Of a stretch of DNA of 64,000 nucleotides, positions 43,297-51,830 are shown one piece after another. The DNA is from Comamonadaceae bacterium UBA4962 (lineage in GTDB: Bacteria > Pseudomonadota > Gammaproteobacteria > Burkholderiales > Burkholderiaceae_C), in NCBI GenBank assembly GCA_002397315.1, contig DHAE01000004.1:176596-240595 (forward strand), read 5' to 3'. The translations under genes were made by a program, and so were the position numbers. The stretch's first letter is position 1. Each line of letters begins with the position of its first letter. Under the pieces are notes generated by a model, which was not told where the DNA came from, made no database searches, and saw only the letters and a program-made list of their open reading frames with translations.

Positions 43297-44075
43297 TGGG
43301 CGCGGCCCTCCACGTCGAAGCGGTGCTCGATGGCGTTCGAGACCTGGGTCACCAGCGTCGTCAGCAGCAGGTAGGTGACGGCCACCGTGGACAGCGTGGC
43401 GATCGGCTGGAACGTGGCCGACTGGATGCGGTTGCCCACGTTGGTCAGCTCCACCACGCCGATGGCGTACGCCAGCGACGAATCCTTCAGCAGCGCCACG
43501 AAGTTGCTCACCAGCGGCGGCAGCGAGATCTTGAAGGCCTGGGGGAACACCACGTCGAAGAAGACGTGCGTGCGCGAGAGCCCCAGGGCGCGCGCGGCCT
43601 CGGTCTGCCCGCGCGGCACGGCCAGCAGGCCTGCGCGGATGGCTTCGGAGTTGTAGGCGCCGACGTTCAGGCCCAGGGCCACCACGGCGGCGGCGAAGTC
43701 GGGCAGGTTCAGCCCCGGCACCAGCACCGGCAGCGCGAAGTACACGAAGAGGATCTGGACCAGCAGCGGCGTGCCGCGGATCACCCAGATGTAGAAGCGG
43801 GCCGCCCAGCGCAGCGGCGTCCAGCGCGCGGTGCGGGCCAGGGCCGCGCCGGTGCCGAGCAGCAGGCCGCAGAAGCCGCTCACGAGCGTGAGCCACAGCG
43901 TGGTGCGCGCGCCTTCGGCGAAAGCCTGGGCGTTGGGGCCGATGGGGTCGGGGAGGAAGGAGAGGGCCTGGCCCAGCAGGGCGAGGGCCAGCACCATCAG
44001 CACCAGGGCCGAGACCAGCGTCGCATTGCTGCGCTGCTGGCGGCTCCAGTGCTGTGGCCAGAGGGCGGTGAGCAT
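43293..44075 (-). CDS. Polar amino-acid ABC transporter permease
   Basis: A 260-residue HisM/GlnP-type permease with about five helices. The G-A-R-T-T-L-W-L-T-L-V-S start of the permease domain, Y-I-W-V-I-R-G-T-P-L-L-V-Q, N-V-G-A-Y-N-S-E-A-I-R-A-G and the EAA loop E-A-A-R-A-L-G-L-S-R match the family. It probably homodimerises, since no second permease gene is present. It is separated from the binding-protein gene by a stable GC hairpin. Confidence 0.9.
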
Positions 44076-44092
44076 GGAGAAAGCGTCCGGAA

Positions 44093-44127
44093 GGCCGGCC
44101 GCACGGCGCCGCCTCAGGGCGCCGGCC
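44093..44127 (-). other. Intercistronic GC hairpin between binding protein and permease
   Basis: Reading the minus strand, GCCGGCC-GGCGCC pairs with GGCGCC and, after a 4-base bulge, GGCCGGC. There is no T-run, so it more likely protects the 3' end of the binding-protein message than ends it. This is a common way to keep binding protein in excess over permease. Confidence 0.4.
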
Positions 44128-44139
44128 GGCGGTCAGGGA

Positions 44140-44907
44140 TCAGGGGGCGCAGCGGACGTCTTCGTTGAAGTACTTCTTGGAGACGGCGGCATAGCTGCCG
44201 TCGGCCAGGATCTCGGCGAAGGCCTTGTTCCAGGCGTCGGCCAGGCTGGTGTTGCCCTTGGCCACGGCCGGGGCGATCTTCTCGATGAAGAGCATGTCGC
44301 CGAGCTTCAGGCCGGCCTTGGGGTTCTTGGCGGCGACTTCCTTGGCGACGAACTTGTCGGTCACCCAGGCATCCACGCGCTTGGAGGTGAGGGCGCTGCG
44401 GGCGTCCACGTCGGTCGGGAAGTTCTTCACGTCCTTCACGCCGGGCACCTTCTTCACGTTCTCGAGGTAGCTGGTGCCGGTCTGCACGGCCACCACCTTG
44501 CCGGCGAGGTCCTTGCCGGCGCGGATGGCCGGGTCCATGGCGATCACCATGCCGCCCGAGCAGTAGTGGGGCGTGGCGAAGGTGACGGCCTTGGAGCGCT
44601 CTTCCGTCACGCCGTGCGAGGCGATGGCGACGTCCCAGCGGTCCTGCGCGAGGCCGGTCAGCAGTGCGTCGAAGCCCAGCGTCTTCCACTCCACCTTCAG
44701 GTTCATCTTCTTGGCCACCAGGTTGGCGACGTCGACCTCGAAACCCGTGAGCTGCGTGCCGTTGAAGTAGTTGAAGGGTGCGAACTGCCCCTCCGTCGCG
44801 ATGATGATCTTGCCGTCCTTCTGGATGGCGTCGATCGGGCGGGCCTGGGCGGAGAAGGCCGCGCACAGGGCCACGGCAGCGGTGGCCAACGTCTTGAGAA
44901 TCTTCAT
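44140..44907 (-). CDS. Polar amino-acid ABC transporter substrate-binding protein
   Basis: A 255-residue periplasmic family 3 binding protein. The signal peptide is M-K-I-L-K-T-L-A-T-A-A-V-A-L ending at about F-S-A-Q-A. The ligand-lobe features I-A-T-E-G-Q-F-A-P-F-N-Y, L-T-G-F-E-V-D-V-A, W-D-V-A-I-A-S and Q-T-G-T-S-Y are the family signature. Glutamine, histidine, cystine or a related amino acid are all possible ligands. A longer frame upstream is not preferred because the signal peptide sits at this ATG. Confidence 0.9.
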   Translation of the reverse strand: MKILKTLATAAVALCAAFSAQARPIDAIQKDGKIIIATEGQFAPFNYFNGTQLTGFEVDVANLVAKKMNLKVEWKTLGFDALLTGLAQDRWDVAIASHGVTEERSKAVTFATPHYCSGGMVIAMDPAIRAGKDLAGKVVAVQTGTSYLENVKKVPGVKDVKNFPTDVDARSALTSKRVDAWVTDKFVAKEVAAKNPKAGLKLGDMLFIEKIAPAVAKGNTSLADAWNKAFAEILADGSYAAVSKKYFNEDVRCAP

Positions 44908-44938
44908 CAGCGGTTCCTGGTGGGGTGGGGCAGGGTAC

Positions 44939-44971
44939 AAAAAATCCGGCTTGGCGGGTGGCGAAGCCGGA
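44939..44971 (-). terminator. Intrinsic terminator of sdaA
   Basis: On the minus strand a perfect 8-bp stem TCCGGCTT/AAGCCGGA with an 11-base loop runs into six T. It lies about 100 bases after the sdaA stop and before the amino-acid binding-protein gene, so it separates these two same-strand units. Confidence 0.75.
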
Positions 44972-45069
44972 CATGGTGGCGCCGCCGCCCGTCGGCGGGC
45001 GTCACGGAGCGGACACATTATAAAGAAGGGGTATGGAGCCATGCCCCCTCGGAAATGCGGATGGCCCCC

Positions 45070-46458
45070 TCAGCACTCCACGATGTTCACCGCCAGGCCG
45101 CCCCGGGCCGTCTCCTTGTACTTGGTGAGCATGTCGGCCCCGGTCTCGCGCATGGTCTTGATGACCTGGTCCAGGCTCACGAAGTGCGTGCCGTCGCCGT
45201 GCAGCGCCATGCGCGCCGCGTTGATCGCCTTGACGGACGCGATGGCGTTGCGCTCGATGCACGGGATCTGCACCAGCCCGCCGACCGGATCGCAGGTGAG
45301 CCCCAGGTGGTGCTCCATGCCGATCTCCGCCGCGTTCTCCGCCTGGGCCGGCGTGCCCCCCAGCGCCGCGCACAGCGCGCCCGCCGCCATCGAGCAGGCG
45401 ACGCCCACCTCGCCCTGGCAACCGACCTCCGCCCCGCTGATGGAGGCGTTCTGCTTGTAGAGGATGCCGATGGCCCCGGCCGTGAGCAGGAAGTCCACCA
45501 CCCCGCGGTCGCTGGCGCCGGGCGCCGTGTGCACGTAGTAGTGCAGCACGGCCGGCACGATGCCCGCGGCGCCGTTGGTCGGGGCCGTGACCACGCGGCC
45601 GCCCGCGGCGTTCTCCTCGTTGACCGCCAGCGCCCAGAGGTTCACCCAGTCGAGCACGCGCAGCGGGTCTTCCGGGCGCGGATCGAACGTGCCCAGCCGC
45701 TGCACGAGTGCCGCCGCGCGCCGCTTCACCTTGAAGCCGCCGGGCAGCAGGCCCTCGGTACGGCAGCCGCGCTCCACGCAGGCCTGCATGGTGCGCCAGA
45801 TGGCGAGCAGGCCGGCGTCGATCTCCGCATCGGTGCGCCAGTGCCGTTCGTTGGCGCGCATCACGCCCGCGATGTCCAGGCCGTGCGTGGCCGTGAGGCG
45901 CAGCAGGTCGGCCGCGTCGCCGAAGGGCAGGGGCAGCACCGACGGATCGGGCGCCACCACCTTGTGCCGCGCACCGTCCGCCGCCACCGCCTCGCTCACC
46001 ACGAAGCCGCCCCCCACCGAGTAGTAGGTGGCCTCGTGCAGCAGCTCCCCCGAGGCGCCGTGCGCGGCGAAGCGCAGCCCGTTGGCATGGAAGGGCAGGG
46101 TTTTCAGGGCGTAGAAGCGCAGGTCGCGCCGTTCGTCGAAGGCGACCGCGTGGCTGCCGGCCAGCCGCAGGTGTCCACCCGTGCGGATGCCGGCCACATA
46201 GCCGGCGATGCGGTCCACGTCCACGGTGTCGGGCTCGTGCCCCGAGAGCCCCAGCAGCACGGCCGTGTCGCTGCCGTGGCCCTTGCCCGTGGCGCCCAGC
46301 GAGCCGTACAGCTCCGCCTCCACGCGCGCCGTGGCCGCCAGCAGGCCCTGGTGTTCCAGGGCGTGGGTGAACAGGCGGGCGGCGCGCATCGGCCCCACCG
46401 TGTGGGAGCTGGACGGGCCGATGCCGATCTTGAAGAGGTCGAAGACGCTGATGGCCAT
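45070..46458 (-). CDS. sdaA: L-serine dehydratase (single chain, iron-sulfur)
   Basis: A 462-residue SdaA that deaminates L-serine to pyruvate and ammonia with an oxygen-sensitive [4Fe-4S] cluster. The beta domain opens S-V-F-D-L-F-K-I-G-I-G-P-S-S-S-H-T-V-G-P-M. The alpha domain has T-N-G-A-A-G-I-V-P and the cluster cysteines in G-C-Q-G-E-V-G-V-A-C, L-T-C-D-P and P-C-I-E-R-N. Alpha and beta domains are fused as in E. coli. A divergent LysR gene upstream probably controls it. Confidence 0.94.
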   Translation of the reverse strand: MAISVFDLFKIGIGPSSSHTVGPMRAARLFTHALEHQGLLAATARVEAELYGSLGATGKGHGSDTAVLLGLSGHEPDTVDVDRIAGYVAGIRTGGHLRLAGSHAVAFDERRDLRFYALKTLPFHANGLRFAAHGASGELLHEATYYSVGGGFVVSEAVAADGARHKVVAPDPSVLPLPFGDAADLLRLTATHGLDIAGVMRANERHWRTDAEIDAGLLAIWRTMQACVERGCRTEGLLPGGFKVKRRAAALVQRLGTFDPRPEDPLRVLDWVNLWALAVNEENAAGGRVVTAPTNGAAGIVPAVLHYYVHTAPGASDRGVVDFLLTAGAIGILYKQNASISGAEVGCQGEVGVACSMAAGALCAALGGTPAQAENAAEIGMEHHLGLTCDPVGGLVQIPCIERNAIASVKAINAARMALHGDGTHFVSLDQVIKTMRETGADMLTKYKETARGGLAVNIVEC

Positions 46459-46639
46459 GGAGGGTGGGCAGTGGGCGGTGGATGAAGGCGGAGCGAGAGG
46501 ACGGAGGCCGGTGTGCCGCAGGGCCGCCGTACCGGAAGAACAGCCCGAGCGTAGATCGCGGGTTTCGACAGGTCCACTGATCTTTCGTGAAGGGATACAT
46601 TAGAAAAATTGCCGATTCCCGGCCGACCCGGAAGCATCC

Positions 46640-47554
46640 ATGGACATGAACCGCCTGCGCGCGCTGCGCGAACTGGCCCGCTGCGGCACCATGGCCGCCG
46701 CGGCCGAGGCGCTGGCGCTCACGCCTTCGGCCGTCTCGCAGCAGATCGCGCAGCTCGAAGACGAGGCGGGCCTCGCCCTCACGGAGCGGCAGGGCCGCGG
46801 CGTGCGCCTCACGCCCGGGGGCGAGGCGCTGGTGCGGCATGCGGAGCGCCTGATGGCGGTGCTGGACGAGGCCAAGTCGGAACTGGCGCTGCTGCGCCGG
46901 GAACTGGCGGGCGAGCTGCGCGTGGCGGCCTTCCCCTCGATCGCGTCGGCCCTGCTGCCCGAGACCATCCAGGCGCTGCGGGCCGCCTACCCGCGCCTGC
47001 GCCTGGCCGTGGAGGAGATGGAGCCGGCCGACGGCCTGGCGGCGCTCGGCTCCTGGCGGGCGGACATCGCGCTCATCGACCACCTCGCGCTGCGCCGGGA
47101 CCGGCGGCAGGACGGCTGCGGCTTCGTGGCGCTCGCACGCGATTCCCTGCACGTGCTGCTGCCGGAGGCCCATCCGCTGGCGGGCCGCCCCTGGCTGGGC
47201 GTGGGGGATCTGCGGGACGAGCCCTGGGCCATGGACGCGGCCTCCAGCAGCTTCGGGGAATTCGTGCGCCACCTCTGCCTGGAGGCCGGCTTCGAGCCGC
47301 GCATGGACGTGCGCGCCCTGGGCTTCGAAGTGGTGTCCGCCATGGTGGGTGCCGGCTGCGCGGTGACCGTGGTGCCCGGGCTGCGCCTGCTGCGCCCCCT
47401 GCCGGGTACCCGCGCCGTGCCCCTGCGGCCGGCCGCCACCCGCGAGATCTCCGTCGCCTTCCGGCGCGGCGAGCGCGACCACCCCGCAGTGAAGGTGTTC
47501 ATCGACGAGATCGTGCGCGCGGCGGAGCGCCTGCGTCCGGCTGCGGCCGGCTGA
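46640..47554 (+). CDS. LysR-family regulator divergent from sdaA
   Basis: A 304-residue LysR protein. The helix-turn-helix M-A-A-A-A-E-A-L-A-L-T-P-S-A-V-S-Q-Q-I lies at about residues 18-36, followed by the effector domain with a conserved A-M-V-G-A-G-C-A-V-T-V-V-P. It faces sdaA across a 181-base spacer and is a reasonable candidate regulator of serine dehydratase. A second ATG two codons later is possible. Confidence 0.84.
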   Translation: MDMNRLRALRELARCGTMAAAAEALALTPSAVSQQIAQLEDEAGLALTERQGRGVRLTPGGEALVRHAERLMAVLDEAKSELALLRRELAGELRVAAFPSIASALLPETIQALRAAYPRLRLAVEEMEPADGLAALGSWRADIALIDHLALRRDRRQDGCGFVALARDSLHVLLPEAHPLAGRPWLGVGDLRDEPWAMDAASSSFGEFVRHLCLEAGFEPRMDVRALGFEVVSAMVGAGCAVTVVPGLRLLRPLPGTRAVPLRPAATREISVAFRRGERDHPAVKVFIDEIVRAAERLRPAAAG

Positions 47555-47589
47555 GCCTTCTCACGCGCCGCCGCCGGGCGCCGGCCGCC

Positions 47590-48348
47590 TCAGCGCAGGA
47601 ACCCGTCGTAGCCCGTCTTCAGGATGAGCGCGCCCACCACGAAGATGAAGATGCCGCGCACGAAACCCGTGCCGTGCTTCATCGCCATGTGCGTGCCCAG
47701 CACGCTGCCCAGCACGTTGGCCACCGCCAGCGGCAGCGCGAAGTGCCACCACACCTGGCCCTTGGCCGTGAACAGGATCAGCGCGGCGACGTTGGTCGCG
47801 AGGTTCAGCAGCTTGGCCGAGGCCGACGCGTTCAGGAAGTCGTAGCCCAGCAGCCGCACGAACAGGAAGACGAAGAAGCTGCCCGTTCCGGGGCCGAAGA
47901 AGCCATCGTAGAACCCGATCGCCAGCCCGATGAGGCAGGCCACGCGGGTCTCCATGCCGCCTGCGAAGCGCGGCGCATGGTGTTTGCCGAGGTCCTTGCG
48001 CGCCAGGGTGTAGAGCAGCACGGCCAGCAGAATGAAGGGCAGCAGCCGGCGCAGGAAGTCCACCGGCACCACCGTGACCGTCCATGCCCCGGCGAACGCC
48101 CCCACGAAGCCCGCGGCGGCCGCCGGCAGCAGCGACTGCCAGCGCATCTCCACGCGGCGGCTGTACTGCCAGGTGGCGATGGCGGTGCCCCAGATCGAGC
48201 CGCTCTTGTTGGTGCCCAGCATCGTGGCCGGGGGCGCGTTGGGAAAGGTGGCGAACAGCGCGGGCACGAGGATGAGACCGCCGCCGCCCACGATGGCGTC
48301 CACGAAGCCGGCCAGCAGCGAGGCCAGCGAAACAATGATCCATTCCAT
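47590..48348 (-). CDS. TSUP (TauE/SafE) family membrane permease
   Basis: A 252-residue protein with seven or eight helices. It opens L-A-G-F-V-D-A-I-V-G-G-G-G-L-I-L-V-P-A-L and has the repeat-like G-L-A-I-G-F-Y-D-G-F-F-G-P-G-T-G-S-F, both TauE/SafE hallmarks. Members move sulfite, sulfoacetate or other organosulfur anions, and the substrate here is unknown. It converges on the LysR gene with a 35-base gap. Confidence 0.88.
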   Translation of the reverse strand: MEWIIVSLASLLAGFVDAIVGGGGLILVPALFATFPNAPPATMLGTNKSGSIWGTAIATWQYSRRVEMRWQSLLPAAAAGFVGAFAGAWTVTVVPVDFLRRLLPFILLAVLLYTLARKDLGKHHAPRFAGGMETRVACLIGLAIGFYDGFFGPGTGSFFVFLFVRLLGYDFLNASASAKLLNLATNVAALILFTAKGQVWWHFALPLAVANVLGSVLGTHMAMKHGTGFVRGIFIFVVGALILKTGYDGFLR

Positions 48349-48447
48349 CCTCCGATTGTCGCACCTGCTATCGTTTCAGGAGCTTGGAGCCATTCGGAAT
48401 GCGACGCCGGGTGCCCGTGGCCGCCCGGCCCGTGGGAAATTCCAGGC

Positions 48448-48476
48448 AAAAAAAAGCGCCGGGATCGCCGGCGCTT
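48448..48476 (-). terminator. Strong intrinsic terminator, minus strand
   Basis: On the minus strand a perfect 9-bp stem AAGCGCCGG/CCGGCGCTT with a 5-base loop is followed directly by an eight-T run. The nearest upstream minus-strand gene is the GMC oxidoreductase, whose stop is about 210 bases away, so it may end that transcript or a separate small RNA. Confidence 0.85.
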
Positions 48477-48684
48477 CGAAGTAAGGCATCTTTTATAGGG
48501 GATGCTTTGGATGCGTGTTTTTCGAGTTCGAGTTTGTCTCCTCGGTCCCCTCGTTGCGCGGCTGTGCGCGCTATCGAGTAACCGCAATGTAACTCCCGCA
48601 CCCCGCTGGTGCATTGGGGGTTTCCCGCAGGCCGGCCGCATGCACCGCCGTTGGGAGCCCGTGGCGCAGGGGACGGCGCAGGTC
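48477..48684 (-). other. Unassigned stretch before the terminator, possible small RNA
   Basis: About 208 bases between the GMC oxidoreductase stop and the terminator, with no convincing protein gene. It is clearly AT-richer than its surroundings. On the minus strand it carries GAGGAGACAAAC, which looks like a Shine-Dalgarno without a following start. After that come the tandem GCATCC...GCATCC and a small stem GCATC/GATGC. A small RNA or long 3' UTR ending at 48448 is possible; nothing here proves transcription. The remaining 99 bases to the TSUP gene (48349-48447) show nothing. Confidence 0.3.
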
Positions 48685-50391
48685 TCAGCGCCCGCCCGGT
48701 GCGGCAGCCGCGGCTTCCGCGCGCAGCCACTCGGCGGCTTTTTCCGCGATCATCAGCGTGGGCGAATTGGTATTGCCGCTGGTGATGGTGGGCATCGCAC
48801 CGGCATCGACCACGCGCAGCCCCGCGATGGTGCCGCCCCGGCCGTCGCGCACCCGCAGCCGGGCATCGAGCACCGCGCCGGGATCGCCGTCGGCCCCCAT
48901 GCGCGTGGTGCCCACGGGATGGAAGATGGTGGTGGCGATGTCGCCCGCGAGCCGGGCCAGGTCCTCGTCGGTCTGGTACTGCGGGCCGGGCTTCCACTCC
49001 TCGGGCCGGTAGGGCGCGAGCGCGGGCTGGGCGACGATGCGTCGCGTGACGCGCAGCGAATCGGACGCCACCTGCCGGTCCTCCGGCGTGCTGAGGTAGC
49101 GCGGCGCGATGGCCGGCGCGTCCTGGAAGCGGGGGCTCTTGATCCGCACCGTGCCCCGGCTGGTGGGGTTCAGGTTGCAGACGCTGGCGGTGAAGGCCGG
49201 GAAGGTGTGCAGCGGCTCGCCGAAGGCGTCGAGCGACAGCGGCTGCACGTGGTACTGGATGTTCGGGTGCGGCTGGCCGGGCGTGCTGCGCGTGAAGGCA
49301 CCCAGCTGCGAGGGCGCCATGCTCATCGGGCCGCTGCGCTTGAGCGCGTATTCCAGCCCGATGCGCGCGCGGCCCCACAGGTTGCCGGCGAGGGTGTTGA
49401 GCGTGGGCACGCCGTTCACCTTGAACACCGCGCGGATCTGCAGGTGGTCCTGCAGGTTGGCGCCCACGCCCGGCAGATCGTGCGCCACCTGGATGCCGTG
49501 CTGCTGCAGCAGCGCGCCCGGACCGATGCCGGAGAGCTGCAGCAGCTGCGGCGAGTTGACGGCACCCGCGCTCAGCACCACGCTGCGGGCGGCGTGGGCG
49601 GTGACCATGTCGGTGCCGTTCCACACCTCCACGCCGGTGCAGCGGCTGGAGCCGTCCGGCAGCGTTTCCAGCAGCAGCCGGGCGGCCTGCGCGCCGGTCC
49701 ACATCTCGAAGTTCGGCCGGCCGTAGCAGGTGGGCCGCAGGAAGGCCTTGGCGGTGTTCCAGCGCCAGCCGTTCTTCTGGTTGACCTCGAAATAGCCCAC
49801 GCCCTCGTTGGTGCCGCCGTTGAAGTCGTCGGTGGCCGGAATGCCGGCCTCCTGCGCGGCGCGCGCGAAGGCGTCCAGCACGTCCCAGCGCAGGCGCTGG
49901 CGCTCCACCCGCCATTCACCGCTGCCGCCGGTGGTCTTGCTGCCGTGCAGTTGCCGGAACGACTCGCTCGCGGTGTCCGGTCGGTCCAGGCGCCAGTGGT
50001 CCTCGTGCCGGCGGAAGGCGGGCAGCACGTTCTCCCAGCGCCAGGTGTCGTCGCCCGTGGCGGCCGCCCACTGGTCGTAGTCGCGCGCCTGGCCGCGCAT
50101 GTAGATCATGCCGTTGATGCTGCTGCAGCCGCCCAGCGTCTTGCCGCGCGGGTAGCGCAGCGTGCGGCCGTTCAGGCCCTCGTCGGGCTCGGTCTGGTAG
50201 AGCCAGTCGGTGCGCGGATTGCCGATGCAATAGAGATAGCCGACGGGGATGTGGATCCAGTGGTAGTCGTCCTTGCGGCCCGCCTCCACGAGCAGGACGC
50301 GGTGGCGCGGATCGGCGCTCAGGCGGTTGCAGAGCAGGGCGCCGGCGGTGCCGCCGCCGATGACGATGAAGTCGAAAGTGGTGTCGCTCAT
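48685..50391 (-). CDS. GMC-family FAD oxidoreductase (choline dehydrogenase-like)
   Basis: A 568-residue flavoprotein of the GMC family, which oxidises alcohols. FAD-binding I-V-I-G-G-G-T-A-G-A-L-L is at about 9-20. The first GMC signature is G-G-C-S-S-I-N-G-M-I-Y-M-R-G, the second G-A-V-N-S-P-Q-L-L-Q-L-S-G-I-G. The C-terminal region has H-P-V-G-T-T-R-M-G (catalytic His) and G-N-T-N-S-P-T (Asn partner). It resembles choline dehydrogenase and AlkJ-like alcohol dehydrogenases; no betaine aldehyde dehydrogenase is nearby, so the substrate is open. ATG 50391 gives the FAD motif at the usual position. Confidence 0.88.
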   Translation of the reverse strand: MSDTTFDFIVIGGGTAGALLCNRLSADPRHRVLLVEAGRKDDYHWIHIPVGYLYCIGNPRTDWLYQTEPDEGLNGRTLRYPRGKTLGGCSSINGMIYMRGQARDYDQWAAATGDDTWRWENVLPAFRRHEDHWRLDRPDTASESFRQLHGSKTTGGSGEWRVERQRLRWDVLDAFARAAQEAGIPATDDFNGGTNEGVGYFEVNQKNGWRWNTAKAFLRPTCYGRPNFEMWTGAQAARLLLETLPDGSSRCTGVEVWNGTDMVTAHAARSVVLSAGAVNSPQLLQLSGIGPGALLQQHGIQVAHDLPGVGANLQDHLQIRAVFKVNGVPTLNTLAGNLWGRARIGLEYALKRSGPMSMAPSQLGAFTRSTPGQPHPNIQYHVQPLSLDAFGEPLHTFPAFTASVCNLNPTSRGTVRIKSPRFQDAPAIAPRYLSTPEDRQVASDSLRVTRRIVAQPALAPYRPEEWKPGPQYQTDEDLARLAGDIATTIFHPVGTTRMGADGDPGAVLDARLRVRDGRGGTIAGLRVVDAGAMPTITSGNTNSPTLMIAEKAAEWLRAEAAAAAPGGR

Positions 50392-50700
50392 GGAAGAAAG
50401 GCAGGAACGCGAGCCCCGGGGCGGCAGGCCCGGACCATTGTGCGCGGCGCGGCCCGGCTGTCGATAGGGAAACACCTGCCGCTCCCCGATCGATAGCGGG
50501 AAATCACGGCGGGGCCGAGGGTCGATGCGGTTTTGAGGAAATTTCATGCACCGGCTTCCGCCATGCGGACGGGCTCTGCGCTGACGTGTCGGCCCGGCTG
50601 CGCTCCGCTAACATCCCGTTGCCGTCCGTGCGGCGCTCTTCTGTACGCCCGCCATTCGCCACTTCCTCCAGCGCCACCGCTTTCCGTCCTGCCCCCGTCC
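50392..50700. promoter_or_regulatory. Divergent GMC oxidoreductase / mla-type operon spacer
   Basis: A 309-base spacer holding two outward promoters. TCGATAG occurs at 50461 and 50490, each followed within a few bases by GGGAAA or CGGGAAA, a 29-base repeat that could be an operator. The stretch TTTTGAGGAAATTT (about 50531-50544) is locally AT-rich. No gene is convincing here, although a frame in phase with the permease gene runs back to about 50533. Confidence 0.35.
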
Positions 50701-51828
50701 ATGAGCGACAGCCCGCCCCGCATCGAACGCACCGACACGCCCGAAGGGCCGGTCGCCGTGCTGCACGGGCGCTGGGGCGCCGCGGACCTGGGCACGCGGC
50801 GCACCTGGCGCGAGGTGTCCGCGCAGCTCGCGCAGAACGCGCCCGGCTCCGGCCTCGGATGGGATCTGCGCAGCGTCGACTGGCTCGATCACGTCGGCGC
50901 GCAGCTGCTCTGGAACCACTGGCAGCGTGCCTGGCCCGAGCGGATCGCGCTGGGCGACGCGCAGCGCGACATGCTCGACCGCGTGGCCGAATTCACCGTC
51001 ACCGAGCGGCCTACCGACACGCCCTGGCGCCTCGCCGAGGAGGTGGACCGCCTCGGCGTGAAGGTGCTGCATGCGCTCGGCCACGGCAAGCACCTGCTGG
51101 AACTGGTGGGGCAGCTCGTCATCGACCTGGGCAGCGTGGTGCGTGCGCCGCGCCGCGCCCCCTGGCGCGACATCTCCGGCCACCTCTACCGCATGGGCGC
51201 GACGGCCATGCCGATCACGGCCATCGTGGGCTTCCTGATCGGCGTGGTGCTGGCCTACCTCATGAGCCTGCAACTGCGGCAGTTCGGCGCCGAGTCGTTC
51301 ATCGTCAACATCCTGGGCATCTCGCTGATCCGGGAGCTGGGCCCGATGCTCGCGGCCATCTTGGTGGCGGGCCGCTCCGGCTCGGCCATCACGGCGCAGA
51401 TCGGCGTCATGCGGGTGACGGAGGAGCTCGACGCGATGCGCGTCATGGGCATTCCGCACGGCTTCCGGCTCGTGATGCCGCGCGCCGTGGCCCTGGCCAT
51501 CGCCATGCCGCTCATCGCCGTCTGGACCACGCTCTGCGCGCTGGCCGGCGGCATGCTCGCGGCCGACATCGCCATGGACGTCTCGCCCGCCTACTTCGTG
51601 CAGGCGCTGCCCAACGCGGTGAGCTTCTCCAACCTCGGGCTCGCGATGGCCAAGTCGGTGGTGTTCGGCGTGGGCATCGCCCTCATCGGCTGCCACTGGG
51701 GACTGCGCGTGAAGCCCAACACGCAGAGCCTCGGCGAAGGCACGACGGCCTCGGTGGTGAACGCCATCACCATGGTCATCATCGTGGACGCGCTCTTCGC
51801 GATCGCGTTCAAGAACCTCGGGATCTAG
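50701..51828 (+). CDS. MlaE-type lipid ABC permease with N-terminal STAS-like domain
   Basis: A 375-residue protein. Residues about 1-95 look like a STAS domain (D-L-R-S-V-D-W-L-D-H-V-G-A-Q-L-L-W), the role of the separate MlaB in E. coli. Residues about 125-375 are the MlaE permease, with G-F-L-I-G-V-V-L-A-Y, R-E-L-G-P-M-L-A-A-I-L-V-A-G-R-S-G-S-A-I-T-A and T-E-E-L-D-A-M-R-V-M-G. It moves phospholipids or similar between membranes together with the ATPase and MCE protein encoded next. ATG 50701 is chosen because it begins the STAS-like domain. Confidence 0.85.
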   Translation: MSDSPPRIERTDTPEGPVAVLHGRWGAADLGTRRTWREVSAQLAQNAPGSGLGWDLRSVDWLDHVGAQLLWNHWQRAWPERIALGDAQRDMLDRVAEFTVTERPTDTPWRLAEEVDRLGVKVLHALGHGKHLLELVGQLVIDLGSVVRAPRRAPWRDISGHLYRMGATAMPITAIVGFLIGVVLAYLMSLQLRQFGAESFIVNILGISLIRELGPMLAAILVAGRSGSAITAQIGVMRVTEELDAMRVMGIPHGFRLVMPRAVALAIAMPLIAVWTTLCALAGGMLAADIAMDVSPAYFVQALPNAVSFSNLGLAMAKSVVFGVGIALIGCHWGLRVKPNTQSLGEGTTASVVNAITMVIIVDALFAIAFKNLGI

Positions 51829-51830
51829 GC

